From Zantedeschia hybrid cultivar (Eukaryota > Streptophyta > Magnoliopsida > Alismatales > Araceae): 64,000 nt of DNA. The DNA lies in NCBI GenBank assembly GCA_030544215.1, contig JARZZO010000003.1, forward strand, positions 21,337,879 through 21,401,878, read 5' to 3'. Below the pieces are notes generated by a model. That model did no database searches. It was not told the DNA's origin and was given only the letters and a program-made list of their open reading frames with translations. Position 1 is the first letter of the stretch. Each line of letters begins with the position of its first letter. A program made the position numbers and the translations under genes. Shown here piece after piece: positions 10,287 to 21,934 of this stretch.

Positions 10287-11881
10287 ATGGTCCAGGCTTC
10301 AAGTGATCTCCAGATGATTTGTCTTTTGCTGTTCATGATAGCTTCCATTGCCAACGCAAAGGCAACCCGGACCTTCAATGTGGTTGATTTCCGAGCGAAT
10401 CCGGACGGAGTGACGGATAACACTCAGGTTGGAAATTGGAATATTCATTAATTTATTTTTAGATCCTTTCCCCTGTATATGGTGCCATCCTTCCGCCCAT
10501 AGATCTACTTTTTGTACTTTTAACTATTCTCATAAAATCTCTTCTCTCGGTGGTTTAATTTGCGTGGCACAGGCTTTCCTAAATGCTTGGAGAGCAGCCT
10601 GTGCGACCGAAGGAAGGCCGAGGGTTCTAGTTCCGGAGGGGACGTACCTGTTGGGTCCTGTTGAGTTTTCGGGACCTTGCAATGGTACTATGGTGTTGCA
10701 GGTTAAAGGGGTGGTGATAGCACCCACTGATCTCAGTGTGTTCCCGAGCAGCAGCTGGATCTCATTTAGCTACATTGATGGCTTGGTGATCTCCGGCAGG
10801 GGCAAGTTTGATGGGCGAGGTGCCTCTGCCTGGCCTCATAACCAGTGTCCAAAGCAAGTCCAGTGCAAGCTTCTGCCTACTGTACGTGTGTTGCCACATA
10901 TTCTCTCTCTCTCTCTCCCTAATCTCTCTCTCACATGACTATCTTGAAGTGCTATCTGATCATGTGTAATTGTTTCCGATGGTGAAAAAAAAAAAAAAAC
11001 TTAATACTTTCTGGAGAGAAGTCCTTATCCTTCAACTTCGTCAACAACGCTGTCATCCGCCGTATCTCTTCCATCGACAGCAAGCTCTTCCACATGAACA
11101 TCTTCGGATCCAAGGGCATCAAGCTCCAGTCCATCACCATACGGGCACCGGGTGACAGCCCCAACACCGACGGCATACACATCGGCAAGTCCAGCAACGT
11201 GGAGATCTCCAAGTCCACCATCGGCACCGGCGACGACTGCGTCTCCATCGGAGATGGCAGCGTCAACATCACCGTCACCGAGGTGCAGTGCGGGCCGGGC
11301 CACGGCATCAGCATCGGCAGCCTGGGGAAGTACCAGCACGAGGTGGACGTCGTCGGCGTGAGCGTCAGGAACTGCACCATCGCCGGCACCACGAACGGTG
11401 TTAGGATCAAGACATGGAAGGATTCCGTTGTCATGTCAGCTCGGGACTTGGTCTTCCAAGACATAGTGATGAGGAATGTCTACAACCCCATCATCATAGA
11501 TCAAGAGTACTGCCCATACGTCTCATGCGGCCAGCAGGTACGTACATATATAGAAACGATTGATATATTCTTCATTGGCTTATTTGTTACAAATTAATGC
11601 GCGGCGATCGAGTGTGTGTGATTTTGCTGTACTGTGTTTTCTTTCTTTCTTTCCAGTCTCCTTCTCGTGTCAAGATCAGCAACGTGAAGTTCCGCAACAT
11701 CAAAGGGGTGTCGGCATCCAAGGTTGCAGTTAACTTATTATGCAGCAAGGACCTGCCATGTGAGGGTGTCGAGCTCGGCGACATAAACCTGCAATACAAT
11801 GGAGAGGGCGCCGCGGCATCGTCGTGTTCTAACGTACTTCGCACTATTCTCGGCAGCGTCATACCTCCCTCTTGCGTCTGA
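10287..11881 (+). CDS. Polygalacturonase (GH28), exo-/pollen-type, 4 exons
   Basis: Hydrolyses alpha-1,4 galacturonosyl bonds of pectic homogalacturonan in the cell wall. Exons by splice consensus: 10287-10427, 10573-10881, 11022-11537 and 11657-11881, all phase 0, giving 396 residues, normal for the family. A signal peptide precedes the mature protein (MVQASSDLQMICLLLFMIAS, cleavage near ANAKA). The four GH28 hallmarks are present in exon 3: SPNTDGIHI, GTGDDCVSIGDGS, CGPGHGISIGSLG and VRIKTWKD, so the catalytic aspartates, the histidine and the substrate-binding Arg/Lys are all intact. DNGxRIK-like spacing and NPIIIDQEYCPY match plant exopolygalacturonases of pollen. No stop or frameshift is seen and all introns are GT-AG. 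Exons 3-4 use G/C-ending codons, unlike the flanking repeats. The exo rather than endo mode is inferred from similarity only. Confidence 0.92.
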
Positions 11882-11985
11882 TCACCTCTCTGCGTGTATA
11901 AGCTTGGAAATTACTTGTATTTTGTTCTCATCATTTGATGCCAGTCCCAATTAGAGTACATGCAGGCTTTGGTTCAGTAACATAG

Positions 11986-11991
11986 AATAAA
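11986..11991 (+). terminator. Poly(A) signal of the polygalacturonase gene
   Basis: AATAAA, 105 bp after the stop codon, in an AT-rich 3' flank. Confidence 0.5.
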
Positions 11992-12047
11992 ACTGTATAC
12001 TTATTTTGATAAATTTGAGAAATTAATGTCCATAAAGGGTAAATTTT

Positions 12048-12196
12048 CGAGCCTGTTTGATACCCAAAGAAGTCTTGAATAAGATGTCCAATATAACTCT
12101 ATTCATTTTGGATGCACGGGTTACATTTTCGATGAGAAATGGCTTATTTCAGAATAGATTCGAATAAGCAATTGATGCAACCCAAGCGGTCACATA
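12048..12196. mobile_element. Possible MITE
   Basis: About 150 bp. The left end GAGCCTGTTTGATACCC and the inverted right end (GACCGCTTGGGTTGCATC when reverse-complemented) resemble the imperfect terminal repeats of small non-autonomous DNA transposons. No clean target duplication was found, so this is tentative. Confidence 0.25.
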
Positions 12197-12754
12197 TGGC
12201 CGCAGAGGGAAAGGGACACTTTAGATTATTAAAATTTTATTAAATATTAAAATTTTATTAAGCGGTGGATATATTCTAGCTAGCAAATTTACTTACAAAT
12301 GAGAATTGAGGACACTTTAGATTATTTTCTACAATGTCGAAAAATCATTCTTGTTTCATATATCAGTATCAACAACGAAAACAAAAATGCAATTCTCCAA
12401 TTATATGAAAATCATAATTGAAAATATGATTTTCCTGTCAAAATCAAAAATAGAAAATTATGTATCCTATCCATGGGGCAAGGGATTGAAGCAGGGAAAA
12501 CTCAAGTCACAGGAGAGTTGCGAGATGAGATTCTTCTCGCCTTTTCATCTACATCTTGATACCTCGAAGTCACTTATTTAAGAAAGAAATTTAATAAGTT
12601 TTTTATTTATCTCATCAAATCATCTATTTATTTTTTAGTTGTGTGAATGAGGGAAGGATCTAATTAATCTTTCTCACCATTAAGATGGTCATTATAAATG
12701 CTACCCCCACCCCACTAAATTAGGGATCGTTGTTTCGTTGCGCAAAAGTTCATG
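12197..12754. other. AT-rich intergenic DNA
   Basis: Contains short repeats of TTAAAATTTTATTAAA (about 12226-12260). No supported gene. It ends where homology to the Gypsy-D LTR starts. Confidence 0.5.
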
Positions 12755-14152
12755 CAAAGCAGTCTAGACCACTGTCCTATCGATCGGACTTTCCTCAATG
12801 CCAAGCCTAGGCGTTTCACGAGGGCCCTGGGGACCGGCGAAACCCCCCTCAAGCCGAAGTTGTAGGGACTACCGGTAACCGTAACCTTTCGAGTCACATC
12901 AGGTCAAAGGGCGAAGGGTACCACTCGTAATCTTGATATCTCATGTTACATCATGCCTAGTGGTTAAAGGATAAACTCTAACAGCACCAAACCCGGCTCC
13001 ACAGTAAGAAATGCGTCAGAAACTTCCACGACAAACTAGAAAAAGCACCGACCCACTGGGACTGAATAACAACCCCTCGAATAGCACACTGATTACTCCG
13101 GCCTGTCTGGCTCAGGTGGTTCTGCCTTTTCCCAGTCACAAGTGAAATACTAACATGTACTACTCCCACACCGATACGGCATTACTGCCACACAGACATC
13201 GCGTCACACCCACACCGACGCAAAGTGTCAAATACAAACCATAGTCGTTCTAGGTCCACGATCGCATAAACATACACACAATGCGATTCCTATCATATGG
13301 AAATCTCCGCCCCCAATGTATGATTTCAAACATACATTTAGTAGGATTGTCTAACAATAAACACACATGTGAATTACAAAAATTAATAGGGCTCTAGTCT
13401 AAATGGCGTCGCCCTATCCAGTCACCACTCCAAATGGCGTCATCTTATCCCGACCCTATTCAAAACTGAACTCATTCCCAGAGAATGGGACAAATCTGGC
13501 CTAAATGGCGTCACCCTAGCCAGTCACCATTTCAAATGGCATCGCCCTTGCCAGACGCCATTTAGAGCCCGAAATCTGGTTTTCGCAACCTCCCCCGAGC
13601 CACAAGACAGGTTTCCTCCCCCCCAAAATTGCCCCCAAAATATCCAAAAATAGAGAATGAAGGGGTGAATCCAAATTACCACTTAAAACACACTAATTAT
13701 CATTTCACAAAATGCCTATTTTCATAAAAAAACCTTTAAAATATACTTTTCTACTTAAAAATATCCACACACATCGCATGCTTCAAAGCGGAAAAACATA
13801 GATAAAACCACCAAATCACGTTTAAGGATTGTCCTCCTACCGGTCACTTGAACTCCTCCTAGCTCCGTGCCGCCGAACCACCGCACCGCAAACCACCGCC
13901 GGTACCGCTGTAGACGCCGTCACTTCGCCTGGACGTCGGCCATTGTCCAGAGAATGAAGTGCTGCGGAGGAGGTGGTGACGGAAGTGGTGAGAGTTAGAG
14001 GGTGTTGGAGCGGTGGAAGAGGAAGAAGAGGAAGGGGAAGGAAAGAGAGAACCGGAGGGAATGGAGGGAGGGAAGAGAGAGAGTGTGAAGGAGAAAATGA
14101 GGAAAAGGAAGGAAGACTCGGAACGTCAAACCGAAACAGATGAAATCACGTC
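12755..14152 (-). repeat. Gypsy-D LTR, distal part (split by Gypsy-E)
   Basis: The reverse complement matches the Gypsy-D LTR. Shared blocks include GGTTTCGCCGGTCCCCAGGG, TACGAGTGGTACCCTTCG and the GTACCGGCGGC / CGGCGGCACGGAG block. The last roughly 780 bp of the LTR are missing at 12755. The missing start of the LTR lies at 50324-50632 on the other side of Gypsy-E. Several palindrome units (AAATGGCGTC...) are visible at 13391-13570. Confidence 0.85.
14148..14152. other. Target-site duplication of Gypsy-E (left)
   Basis: ACGTC, repeated exactly at 50319-50323 next to the other end of the element. Confidence 0.88.
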
Positions 14153-15419
14153 TGTGAGTGCTCAAATTAGGTGTGTGATTATCATGAGGATTATGTTGAT
14201 TATGTGACAAATAAGCCTATTAAAAACTAAGTGAATGTGATCGCCATAAACTTTTAACTAAAAAGTTCCAAAAGAAAAGAATGATCGCCTACCTGTTTCG
14301 AAATTGGGAGATGTTGGAGTCCTTGATTCTCCTCCTTCAGCCGGCTGAAGAAAAAGAGCCATTCTGACTTTGTTCTTGCTTTGGATGATTATCGGACTTT
14401 GATGATCATCCAGCTTGATTCCCTCTTTCTTTGATCTTCTTAATATCCTTTTGTACCTTGTAAAAAACAAGATGAAAGAAAATAATCAGAACACAAGCAA
14501 AGGTAATATCTATTCTAATGAAGATTCTGATCATGCAACTTGAGTAAAGAACTTACTTGTTTGATGGTCTTTTAAACTCCTTTAAACAAATAGGTTTGAA
14601 ATTATGCTAGTTAGTGTGTGTTGCATGGAGTGATGTAATGAATGGGATTTTAAACTAATATGATGATAAAACAAACAGAGATTAATAAAAACAACTAAAT
14701 TAGATGGCCATTGGGAAGCCTTGGTTCTTGAAAGCTCTTGAATGGACGAAGACCGAATGAAGAAAGGATGTAGACTCCTAAAAGTAGCAGCAGCGCCTCG
14801 ATCCTTCAGCGTTTGGACGTCGTCTCTTTCAAAAAATCGCACCGATAATCACCAATTTTCACTATCATCACTAACTTTTTAATGACCAAGGGGTTGGGTA
14901 TTTATAGGCTTTAAGTTCACGTATCCGCGATTACTTAAAGATTAACATGAAGAGTTTGAAGTTAATCTAACTAAGAAACAGATAAACATAACCTGATTTA
15001 TCTTTATCTGTAATTATCTAAAATGCGTCGTCCATGGGAGACGTCTTATAGCTTAATTAAGATAAGGATAAACATCGGAAAGAAGAAGCAGAATTAGCTT
15101 AGGAAACCTAAATGGTGTCGTGCATGGTAGACGTCTTTTAGTTTATTAATAATTAATTAAAAATCAAAATAAGAATAAAACCTAAAAGGCGTCTTTACAG
15201 GTCGACGTCTTTTAGAATTTTTCATATTTGATTAAAAATCTGAATTAAAATAAATTTTATTAATAAACTTAAATTATGTATGTTTGACCGATGTCATTTA
15301 GATAATTAATTCAGAAAGATAATAAAAATTAACAAATGATTAAATATCAGACCATTTTGAGGCATTATTATATGATATGAAATTTACTAAAAAATGATGT
15401 CAAAATTAGTGTGTCTACA
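14153..15419 (-). repeat. Gypsy-E 3' LTR
   Basis: 1,267 bp. On the minus strand it begins TGTAGACACAC and ends GCACTCACA. Homologous to 49051-50318, with roughly 5-7% difference by eye. The TATA box CTATAAATACCC is on the minus strand (complement at about 14899-14906), fixing the orientation. Three palindrome units lie at 15018-15051, 15108-15141 and 15182-15215. Confidence 0.9.
15018..15215. repeat. Palindrome units in the Gypsy-E LTR and internal DNA
   Basis: CTAAAATGCGTC...GACGTCTTATAG, CTAAATGGTGTC...GACGTCTTTTAG and CTAAAAGGCGTC...GACGTCTTTTAG. They are repeated in the 5' LTR (50006-50039 and 50081-50114), with related units at 16472-16545 and 48593-48658. Confidence 0.8.
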
Positions 15420-15438
15420 GCTGCCTCACTTTGGCATC
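15420..15438 (-). other. Polypurine tract of Gypsy-E
   Basis: In the element sense, GCCAAAGTGAGGCAGC lies directly before the LTR TG, in the position and style of Tat-lineage polypurine tracts. Confidence 0.7.
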
Positions 15439-17649
15439 GTCTTTACAAGGGAGTGAAATGAAATAGAATGTACTGAAAAGGTGATGCCAAGGTGTGATGA
15501 GACACGCTCTTAACATCACATGTTTGGAATTCTTCTCAAAATCATCAATGAAGATAACTCAAGGAGATTAACGGAATCAATCATGTATGGATGAGGTCGA
15601 CAAGGAAATAAAATAAGGTCGATCAACTTCCACGATTGGGAAGTACCCCAAGTCATAGACACTACATGTTTCATCATGGAGAGCGATTCCGAGCCAATGT
15701 GGACGTGCTGCAACCATGATGGATCTTTAAAAGAAAACAAGAATATTTGAGATAAAGAATCTAAGAAATGATAGAATTCCAAGGATATCTTCAAGCGAAC
15801 CTCAAAGATAATCAAGATACTCAATTCAGAATGAAATATTTCATATCAAGTTAAGAATTATTTGATCAATGTTCTGAAATTTAATCAATAATTAATTATT
15901 ATCAGAATTATATCAAAGTCCTACATGATGCATGTTGGGCTAAAAGAAAAATATAAAGTTAAATAAAATATAATTTAATCAAGGATAATATTGTTAAATT
16001 GTTATTAATGAGTCAAGATACAAATTCTTGTAATTCAATGCTAAGCCGAAGCTCGTTTATCCATGCACGATTTCACAAAAATGGAATCATCGTCCTCACT
16101 AATTGACAATCAAATGGCATGTCCGTGTGATTAGGAATTCTCTGGAATTATCACTGTTTTTTGTTGAAGGGGAACTCAAATTCTAGTTTCATCAAAACCA
16201 CAAGGTCCTTGATATAATCTAATAAATACTTAACATATAGTAATGATGATGCATATCAATTACATAAAGGAATACAAGGATAGAGATAACTGTCTTTTTA
16301 GACATGATCATGACTCATAAACTCCCACAGTGGGATCTTCTCGAATTTTCAACTTCATTTGAACTTTCCTGAATTTTCTGCACTTAAAAATCATCAGTAA
16401 CTTCAAACAATATCATCATCTAAGCATGAAATCTTGTAAAAACATCGAATTTCGGGCAAATAACAGAAAATCCTGAAACGTGTCGTGTCGCGCCGACGCC
16501 ATTAAAGTCAACTAAAACATGTCGCTGTTCAACGACGCCTTTCAGTCGCAAAAACAGGTTCTGCCTAACTTCTACCCGGGTTCCAACTCTCTCTATACTC
16601 CTCCCTTCTCCAATTCGGAAAACACTCTTCAATCATGTACTTTTCTTCTTTTTTGTGAGTCCTAATGTTGATGGACTCAGATATGTATGCAAAACACATT
16701 TTGATAATATATATGAAACTCTTTGTCTTCAGCTTTGTGCCTTGTGTCTTTGATTTACATTCTTGTGTCCTGTATATGACTTAGCTAACAGGTTAAGTAT
16801 CTATTCAGACTTAGCCCCTTGCCTAGTTAAGTAATTGGTTACTTGATCCTATCCTTGGTAAAAGGGTCAAGGAGTATAGCCTTTATTAACAAAGCTAACA
16901 ATGATTGGACTGGAGGAAACAACAGAATAAGATGTAACATATAAGCATGCAAACTAAAAGACCAACATGGTACCCAGATCAAAAGAACATATTCATTTAT
17001 TAACTTAATTCCCAAATTGTTCTTTAATAATCTAACTTAGACCCATCGTGCTTGAACTTGTGTTTCCATTCGTGATCCCATTTGATGATTTGATCCATAG
17101 TCAATCTAGGCCGTTCTTTAAGCTTGTAGTACGCCTCTTTAGAAAGAAAGGAAGAATTGGTTTAGAAAGCCCACGAGAAGGTTCCGGAGACCCAAAAAGA
17201 TGTTCCTTTCTTACCCTAATATCTGTTGGGATTCGGACATTTTCTTTCCGGGGTATTTATCGACCTTGCGTTCCCTTTTATTTCACTTCATAGACTTAAC
17301 GTAACGTTTGTAGTGTAATGGCCTTTTGATATTGACATTTGGCTTTTGCCTTTTTGCTTTTGCTTCTTTTTTTTTTTTCTTTTCTTGGGACGGATCTCCC
17401 CCTTTTTTTTTATGACGGCCTCCTACTAAGATGACGGGTATTCTTGGTAGTCTATTATAAGCCTCGTTCCGACATCGTGGGCCGAGTGTAAAAACAGAAT
17501 GATTTCCATCTCTTGTTACTCACGAACCAAACGTGTCAGTGTGTGTAGTAACGCGTTTGAATTAAATTATCCAGACTGATAAGGAAATTTGACTTTTTAA
17601 ATTTTCTGATTCCACTGGTCTTTGTACCATGTTGATTGACTCTTTAACC
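15439..17649 (-). other. Gypsy-E 3' noncoding region
   Basis: About 2.2 kb between integrase and the 3' LTR, with no long frame. Tat/Ogre elements typically carry such a region. It holds two palindrome units (16472-16507 and 16512-16545). A T-rich run (17365-17411) corresponds to a lysine-rich tail if read on from integrase. Confidence 0.6.
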
Positions 17650-18740
17650 TAAGGGTAGTATTTCTTAAAATGCAAACCGTTCTAGGGGTGAGTCAGCTCT
17701 TCCCCTTTTGCATTGACAAGACGGTAAGCCTTACCAGGAAAAACATGCGATACAACATATGGTCCTTCCCAATTAGGTTGGAGCTTAGAACGCGGACCAC
17801 CAGATTTTACAAAGATTCTTTTGACGACCATTTCACCTACTTTGAATTTACGTTCAATGACTTTCTTTTGATAAAAACGTGCTAATCTATTTTGATAAAC
17901 TCTTGCATGATTAGCAGCTGACCATCTTTTCTCGTCTAAGAGTTCCAATTGAGCAAGGAGTGCTGAACGATGTTCATTAATAGAAAATTCCTTATTTAAT
18001 TGTACTTTTAATGACGGCATGAGGATCTCGTATGGAACTACCGCCTCCATTCCAAATGTTAAGGAATAAGGAGTTTGCCCAGTGGGCGTGCGGATTGAAG
18101 TTCGGTAGGCCCATAGACCCTCAATCAATTTTTCTGGTCAATCTGTAAATTTGTTAGATTTACACGTCTTTTTGATAATTTTTATCAAAGTTTTGTTAGT
18201 TGCCTCTGCTTGGCCATTGCCTTGCGGATAATAAGGGGATGAATGATGCAATGTAATTTTATACCTGTTGCAGAGGTCTTGCAGCTCCTGTGACACGAAC
18301 TGAGGTCTATTATCGGTGACGATGGTGCTTGAAATTCCAAATCTCGTGATGATGTTCTTTATGATGAACTTGCAGACGATTGATGCTTTGAGTTCCATGT
18401 ACGCTTCAACTTCCGCCCACTTGGTGATGTATTCCGTTGCCGTGAGGATGAATGACTTCTGCTTAATGCCGGAATCAGGATTGCCAAGGGGTCCAAAGAT
18501 ATTGAAAGCCCACATGGAGAAAGGCCATAGGGAGGAAACAGGATTTAGTGAAGATGCAGGAGAATGAATCTTATCGGCGTGAAGTTGACACTTGGCACAC
18601 CTACGGACATATCCTACACAATCTTCTTCCATGGTTTGCCAATATAATCGTTGTCTAAGGATTTTCTTTGCTAACATCTGTCCATTAATATGGCCACCAC
18701 AAACACCAGCATGAGATCCTTCCATGATCTTCCAAAGTTC
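17650..18740 (-). pseudogene. Gypsy-E integrase (decayed)
   Basis: Two adjacent minus-strand frames (18725-18138 and 18128-17682). The zinc-binding part reads GVCGGHINGQMLAKKIL and CVGYVRRCAKCQLHAD, typical of Tat/Ogre integrases. In the catalytic core the first acidic residue is lost: the usual WGIDVIGP reads WAFNIFGP (Asp to Asn). The second (IVTDNRPQF) and the glutamate (GNGQAEATNK) remain. The carboxyl part retains MIEGLWAYRTSIRTPTGQTP and the GPYVVSHVFPGKAYRL chromatin-end fold. A stop near 18130 splits the protein. It would have joined the cDNA to nuclear DNA; it is inactive now. Confidence 0.88.
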
Positions 18741-18842
18741 ATCTTCGTCTAAACATTTTAGAAGAACTCCATCAAAACCTCTTTTCTATAGTGCTCCCCC
18801 AACTAGGGTGTATCTTTGAGCAACTCTCCTGATAGCCCTTTT

Positions 18843-19985
18843 TTACTCAGCTGTGGCTTCTTCAGGATATGATTGATCTTCACAATATTTGGCAATTTCG
18901 TAATACCATGGTTTATGTTCATCATCCATCTCTTCTAACAGCTCCATTAACATAATCTCTCTCTTTTCCACAATATTTTCATCTCTGACCTTCTTCAGCA
19001 GCTTCTTCTTAGTCCTAAGGAATGAAGGGTGTTTTACGGCGGGTGAAAGACGCCTATGAACAATGATAGACTCGGATTGTTTGCTGATTGGAAAATTGAG
19101 GGATGATGCAAGTGAGGCTAGAGCGTCAGCTAAGATGTTTTGATTCCGAGGAAGATGGATGAAGATCAATTTTGTGAAAAGCTTAGCATAAGCAGAAGTA
19201 TGTTCTTGATAAGGCTTGAGCTTGGGTTCAAGAGTCCGATATTTGGTTAACACCTGGAGGAGAATCAATTAGCTATCACCCACAATTCTGAGTTTGGTGG
19301 CACTATGGAGATGAGCAGCCTCGAGGCTAGCAAGGAGTGTCTCGTATTCAACTATATTGTTAGTGACTGGAAAATCAAGCTGAAAGGCTTGTGGAATAGT
19401 GACACCTTAAGGTGATAACAGAACAATGCCGATACCCTTTCCATGGGAATTCAGAGCTCTGTCAAAATGCAAAGTCCACATGTCACCTTTGATTCTGTCA
19501 ATGGACATCAGTTCCTCATCCGGAAACTCCGATCGGACTGGATCAAAACGAGGAAGGGGGTGATGAGCGAGATGTTCTGCTATTGCATAGCCTTTGATCG
19601 CTTTCTGTTGAATGTAAGTGATATCAAATTGAGATAGAAAGCTTTGCCATCGTGCTAACCTATTAGTAAGGACAGATTTCTCAAGGAGAAACTTGATCGG
19701 ATTCATCCTAGCAATAAGATGAACTTCATGGGCTAGAAAGTAACGCTTCAATTTCTGAACCACCCATACAAGTGCTGCACATGTTTTCACCATCGCTGTG
19801 TATCTCTGTTCAGCGGGGCTGAGAAGTTTAGAGAGATAGTAGGCTGCCCTCTCCTTTCCTTCTTCATCCTCTTGTGCTAGGATAGCCCCCACCGCATCAT
19901 CCAGGACAGAGATGTATAGTATCAATAGTTTACCTGGAGATGGTGCTCTCAAAACATGAGGACTTGCCAAATAATTCTTCAATCC
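18843..19985 (-). pseudogene. Gypsy-E RNase H plus archaeal-type RNase H (decayed)
   Basis: Frame 19982-19407 begins with the retroviral-type RNase H (LYISVLDDAVGAILAQED, RYTAMVKTCAALVWVVQKL). It then enters the second, archaeal-type RNase H (WTLHFDRALNSHGKGIGIVLLSP). That domain continues after stops in frame 19268-18843 (VLTKYRTLEP, LPRNQNILADALASLASSL). The order RT, RNase H, aRNH, integrase is diagnostic of the Tat/Ogre clade of Ty3/gypsy. At least two in-frame stops (near 19405 and 19270) break it. Confidence 0.85.
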
Positions 19986-20012
19986 ATCGAACGCCTCCTA
20001 ACACTAATCGTC

Positions 20013-20925
20013 TCAATTGACTTTGACTCCCGGCTTGGTAAGCTCGTAGAACGGCTTACACCTTTGTGAGTGTTGGGAGACAAAACGGCGAATAAATTGC
20101 AACCTCCCGATCAATCCTCTTAACTCTTTCAAGTTCTTGGGAGGTGGCATCTCTCTGATAGCCTTTGCCTTGTTGGGATCAATCTCAATTCCCCGTTTAC
20201 TGACAATGAATCTAAGTAATTTCCTTGAGGATACCCCGAATACACATTTCTTGGGGTTCATTTTTAACTGATATTCTCTTGATCTTTCTAACACTCTTGC
20301 CAAAACATTGGCATGCTCAGCCTTAGCCTTAGATTTCACTAACAGGTCATCCACATATACTTTTTGATCTATATGCATCATGTCGTAGAATATTGCCATC
20401 ATAGCCCTTTGATAAGTGGCTCCAGCGTTCTTTAATTCAAAAGGCATCACGACATAGCAATATGTCCCCCAAGGTGTAGTGAATGATGTCTTTTCTTGAT
20501 CTTCTTCTGTCAATTTGATCTGATTGTATCCTGAAAATCCATCTATAAATGATAAAGTTTCATAACCAGCAGTATTATCGATGAGTACATCAATGTGAGG
20601 CAATGGAAAATCATCCTTAGGACACGCCCGATTCAAATCTCGGAAGTCAATATAGATCCTGACCTTCCCAGCTTTCTTCATAACCGGGAATATATTGGTC
20701 ACCCATTGTGAATAGAGGACAACTTTAATGAATTTGGCTTTATGTAACTTATCAACCTCTTCCTTCATCTTCAAAGTCATTTGTGGGTGGAATCACCTTA
20801 ACTTTTGTTTGACCGGGCTAGCTCCATCCTTTAATGTCAACCTGTGTTCCACTAGCGATGAGTCTAACCCCGACATATCCTCATAACTACAGGCGAAAGT
20901 GTCCTTGTAATTGATCGTTCCAAAT
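20013..20925 (-). pseudogene. Gypsy-E reverse transcriptase (5' truncated)
   Basis: An open stretch of 255 codons (20780-20013). Motifs in order: VRIYIDFRDLNRACPKDDFPLP, LSFIDGFSGYNQI, TPWGTYCYVVMPFELKNAGATYQ, the catalytic KVYVDDLLVKS (YVDD intact), then LRGLIGRLQFIRRFV. Upstream of the first Met the reading continues with one stop (VKQKLR-stop-FHPQ) and MSGLDSSLVEHRL back to about 20918. Homology then ends abruptly against unrelated DNA. RT copies element RNA into cDNA in the particle. The protease that should precede it is missing. Confidence 0.87.
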
Positions 20926-21934
20926 TGTGCGTCGTTAAACACTCATGAAAACGTTCAATCTAAATTTATTCGGCTCATTCAAATTAGATTTTGAAAATTG
21001 ATAATGGTGAGTCCGAGTCGATCCACAGGGAGTTAAATTTCTAACTTTGAAAATCTTGTGATTCTTAATTATCTAAAAATTAGGTGAGAATTTGAGTGAA
21101 CTAATTACTTATTTAAACTAAAACTCAATTAACTAATGTTACCTAAAAAATATAATTACGTAAATTAAACAAATTCCCCCTTTTTTTTTCTTTTTCAGAA
21201 ATTAAACACAAGCATATATGGAAAACAAGCACAACTAAAAAAAATGTAACAAAAACACCGTAACTTAACTATGTGTAAAACATTAATTATCTAAAAATTA
21301 TGAAACAAAATACAGACTTTATAGTCTAATATCCTTAAACGAAATAAACAAAACATTAAATAACAACTAACTAATCATAATTAAATAAACGACTACTATA
21401 CTAGTGGGGGAGAGAAAGAACAGAGCAGCAGCTGTGTAGACTCTTTGTGGGGTTGCCGGCTGGTGCCCTGGAGTGCATGCAGGTGCTAATGCAACACGTG
21501 GATGGAGCTTGGCTGATGGCTTGCAGTGTGGGGGCTTGCAGGTGGTGGTGTTGCTGGACAGAAGCTGTTGGCTACGTTGGGATGCAGCTGGGCGTGTGGA
21601 GGATTGCAGCAGCTTGACGTGGAGGCTTGCAGGCGCGTTGGATGAAGCTGCAGCTGGAGGCCTTGCTGGCATGTAGGGAAATGCGTGGGAGCTGGTGGAG
21701 GAGCTGCTGGAGGGGCTTGATCGCAGCGCTTGGAGGATGTTGTCAACGTGCACATGTGCATGCATGCACGCTTGATGAGCGCTGGAGGAGCTGGAGTTGG
21801 CTGGGCTTCACCGTAGGTGCGCTGCTTCGCTAACGCATGGGAGCTTCATGTTGCTGGTTTGGACGTGGAGTTGCTGGCTGCATGCGTGGAGGCCAGCTGC
21901 TGCTTGGACGTGGAGCTGCTGGAGCCGCTGGCTG

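Noticed and set aside
10952..11464. Minus-strand frame of 170 codons across the polygalacturonase
   Set aside because: It is the complement of GC-rich exon 3 and has no family features; the plus-strand exon carries all GH28 motifs.
14013..14207. Glu/Arg-rich small protein
   Set aside because: Translation of the purine-rich part of the Gypsy-D LTR leader running into the Gypsy-E LTR.
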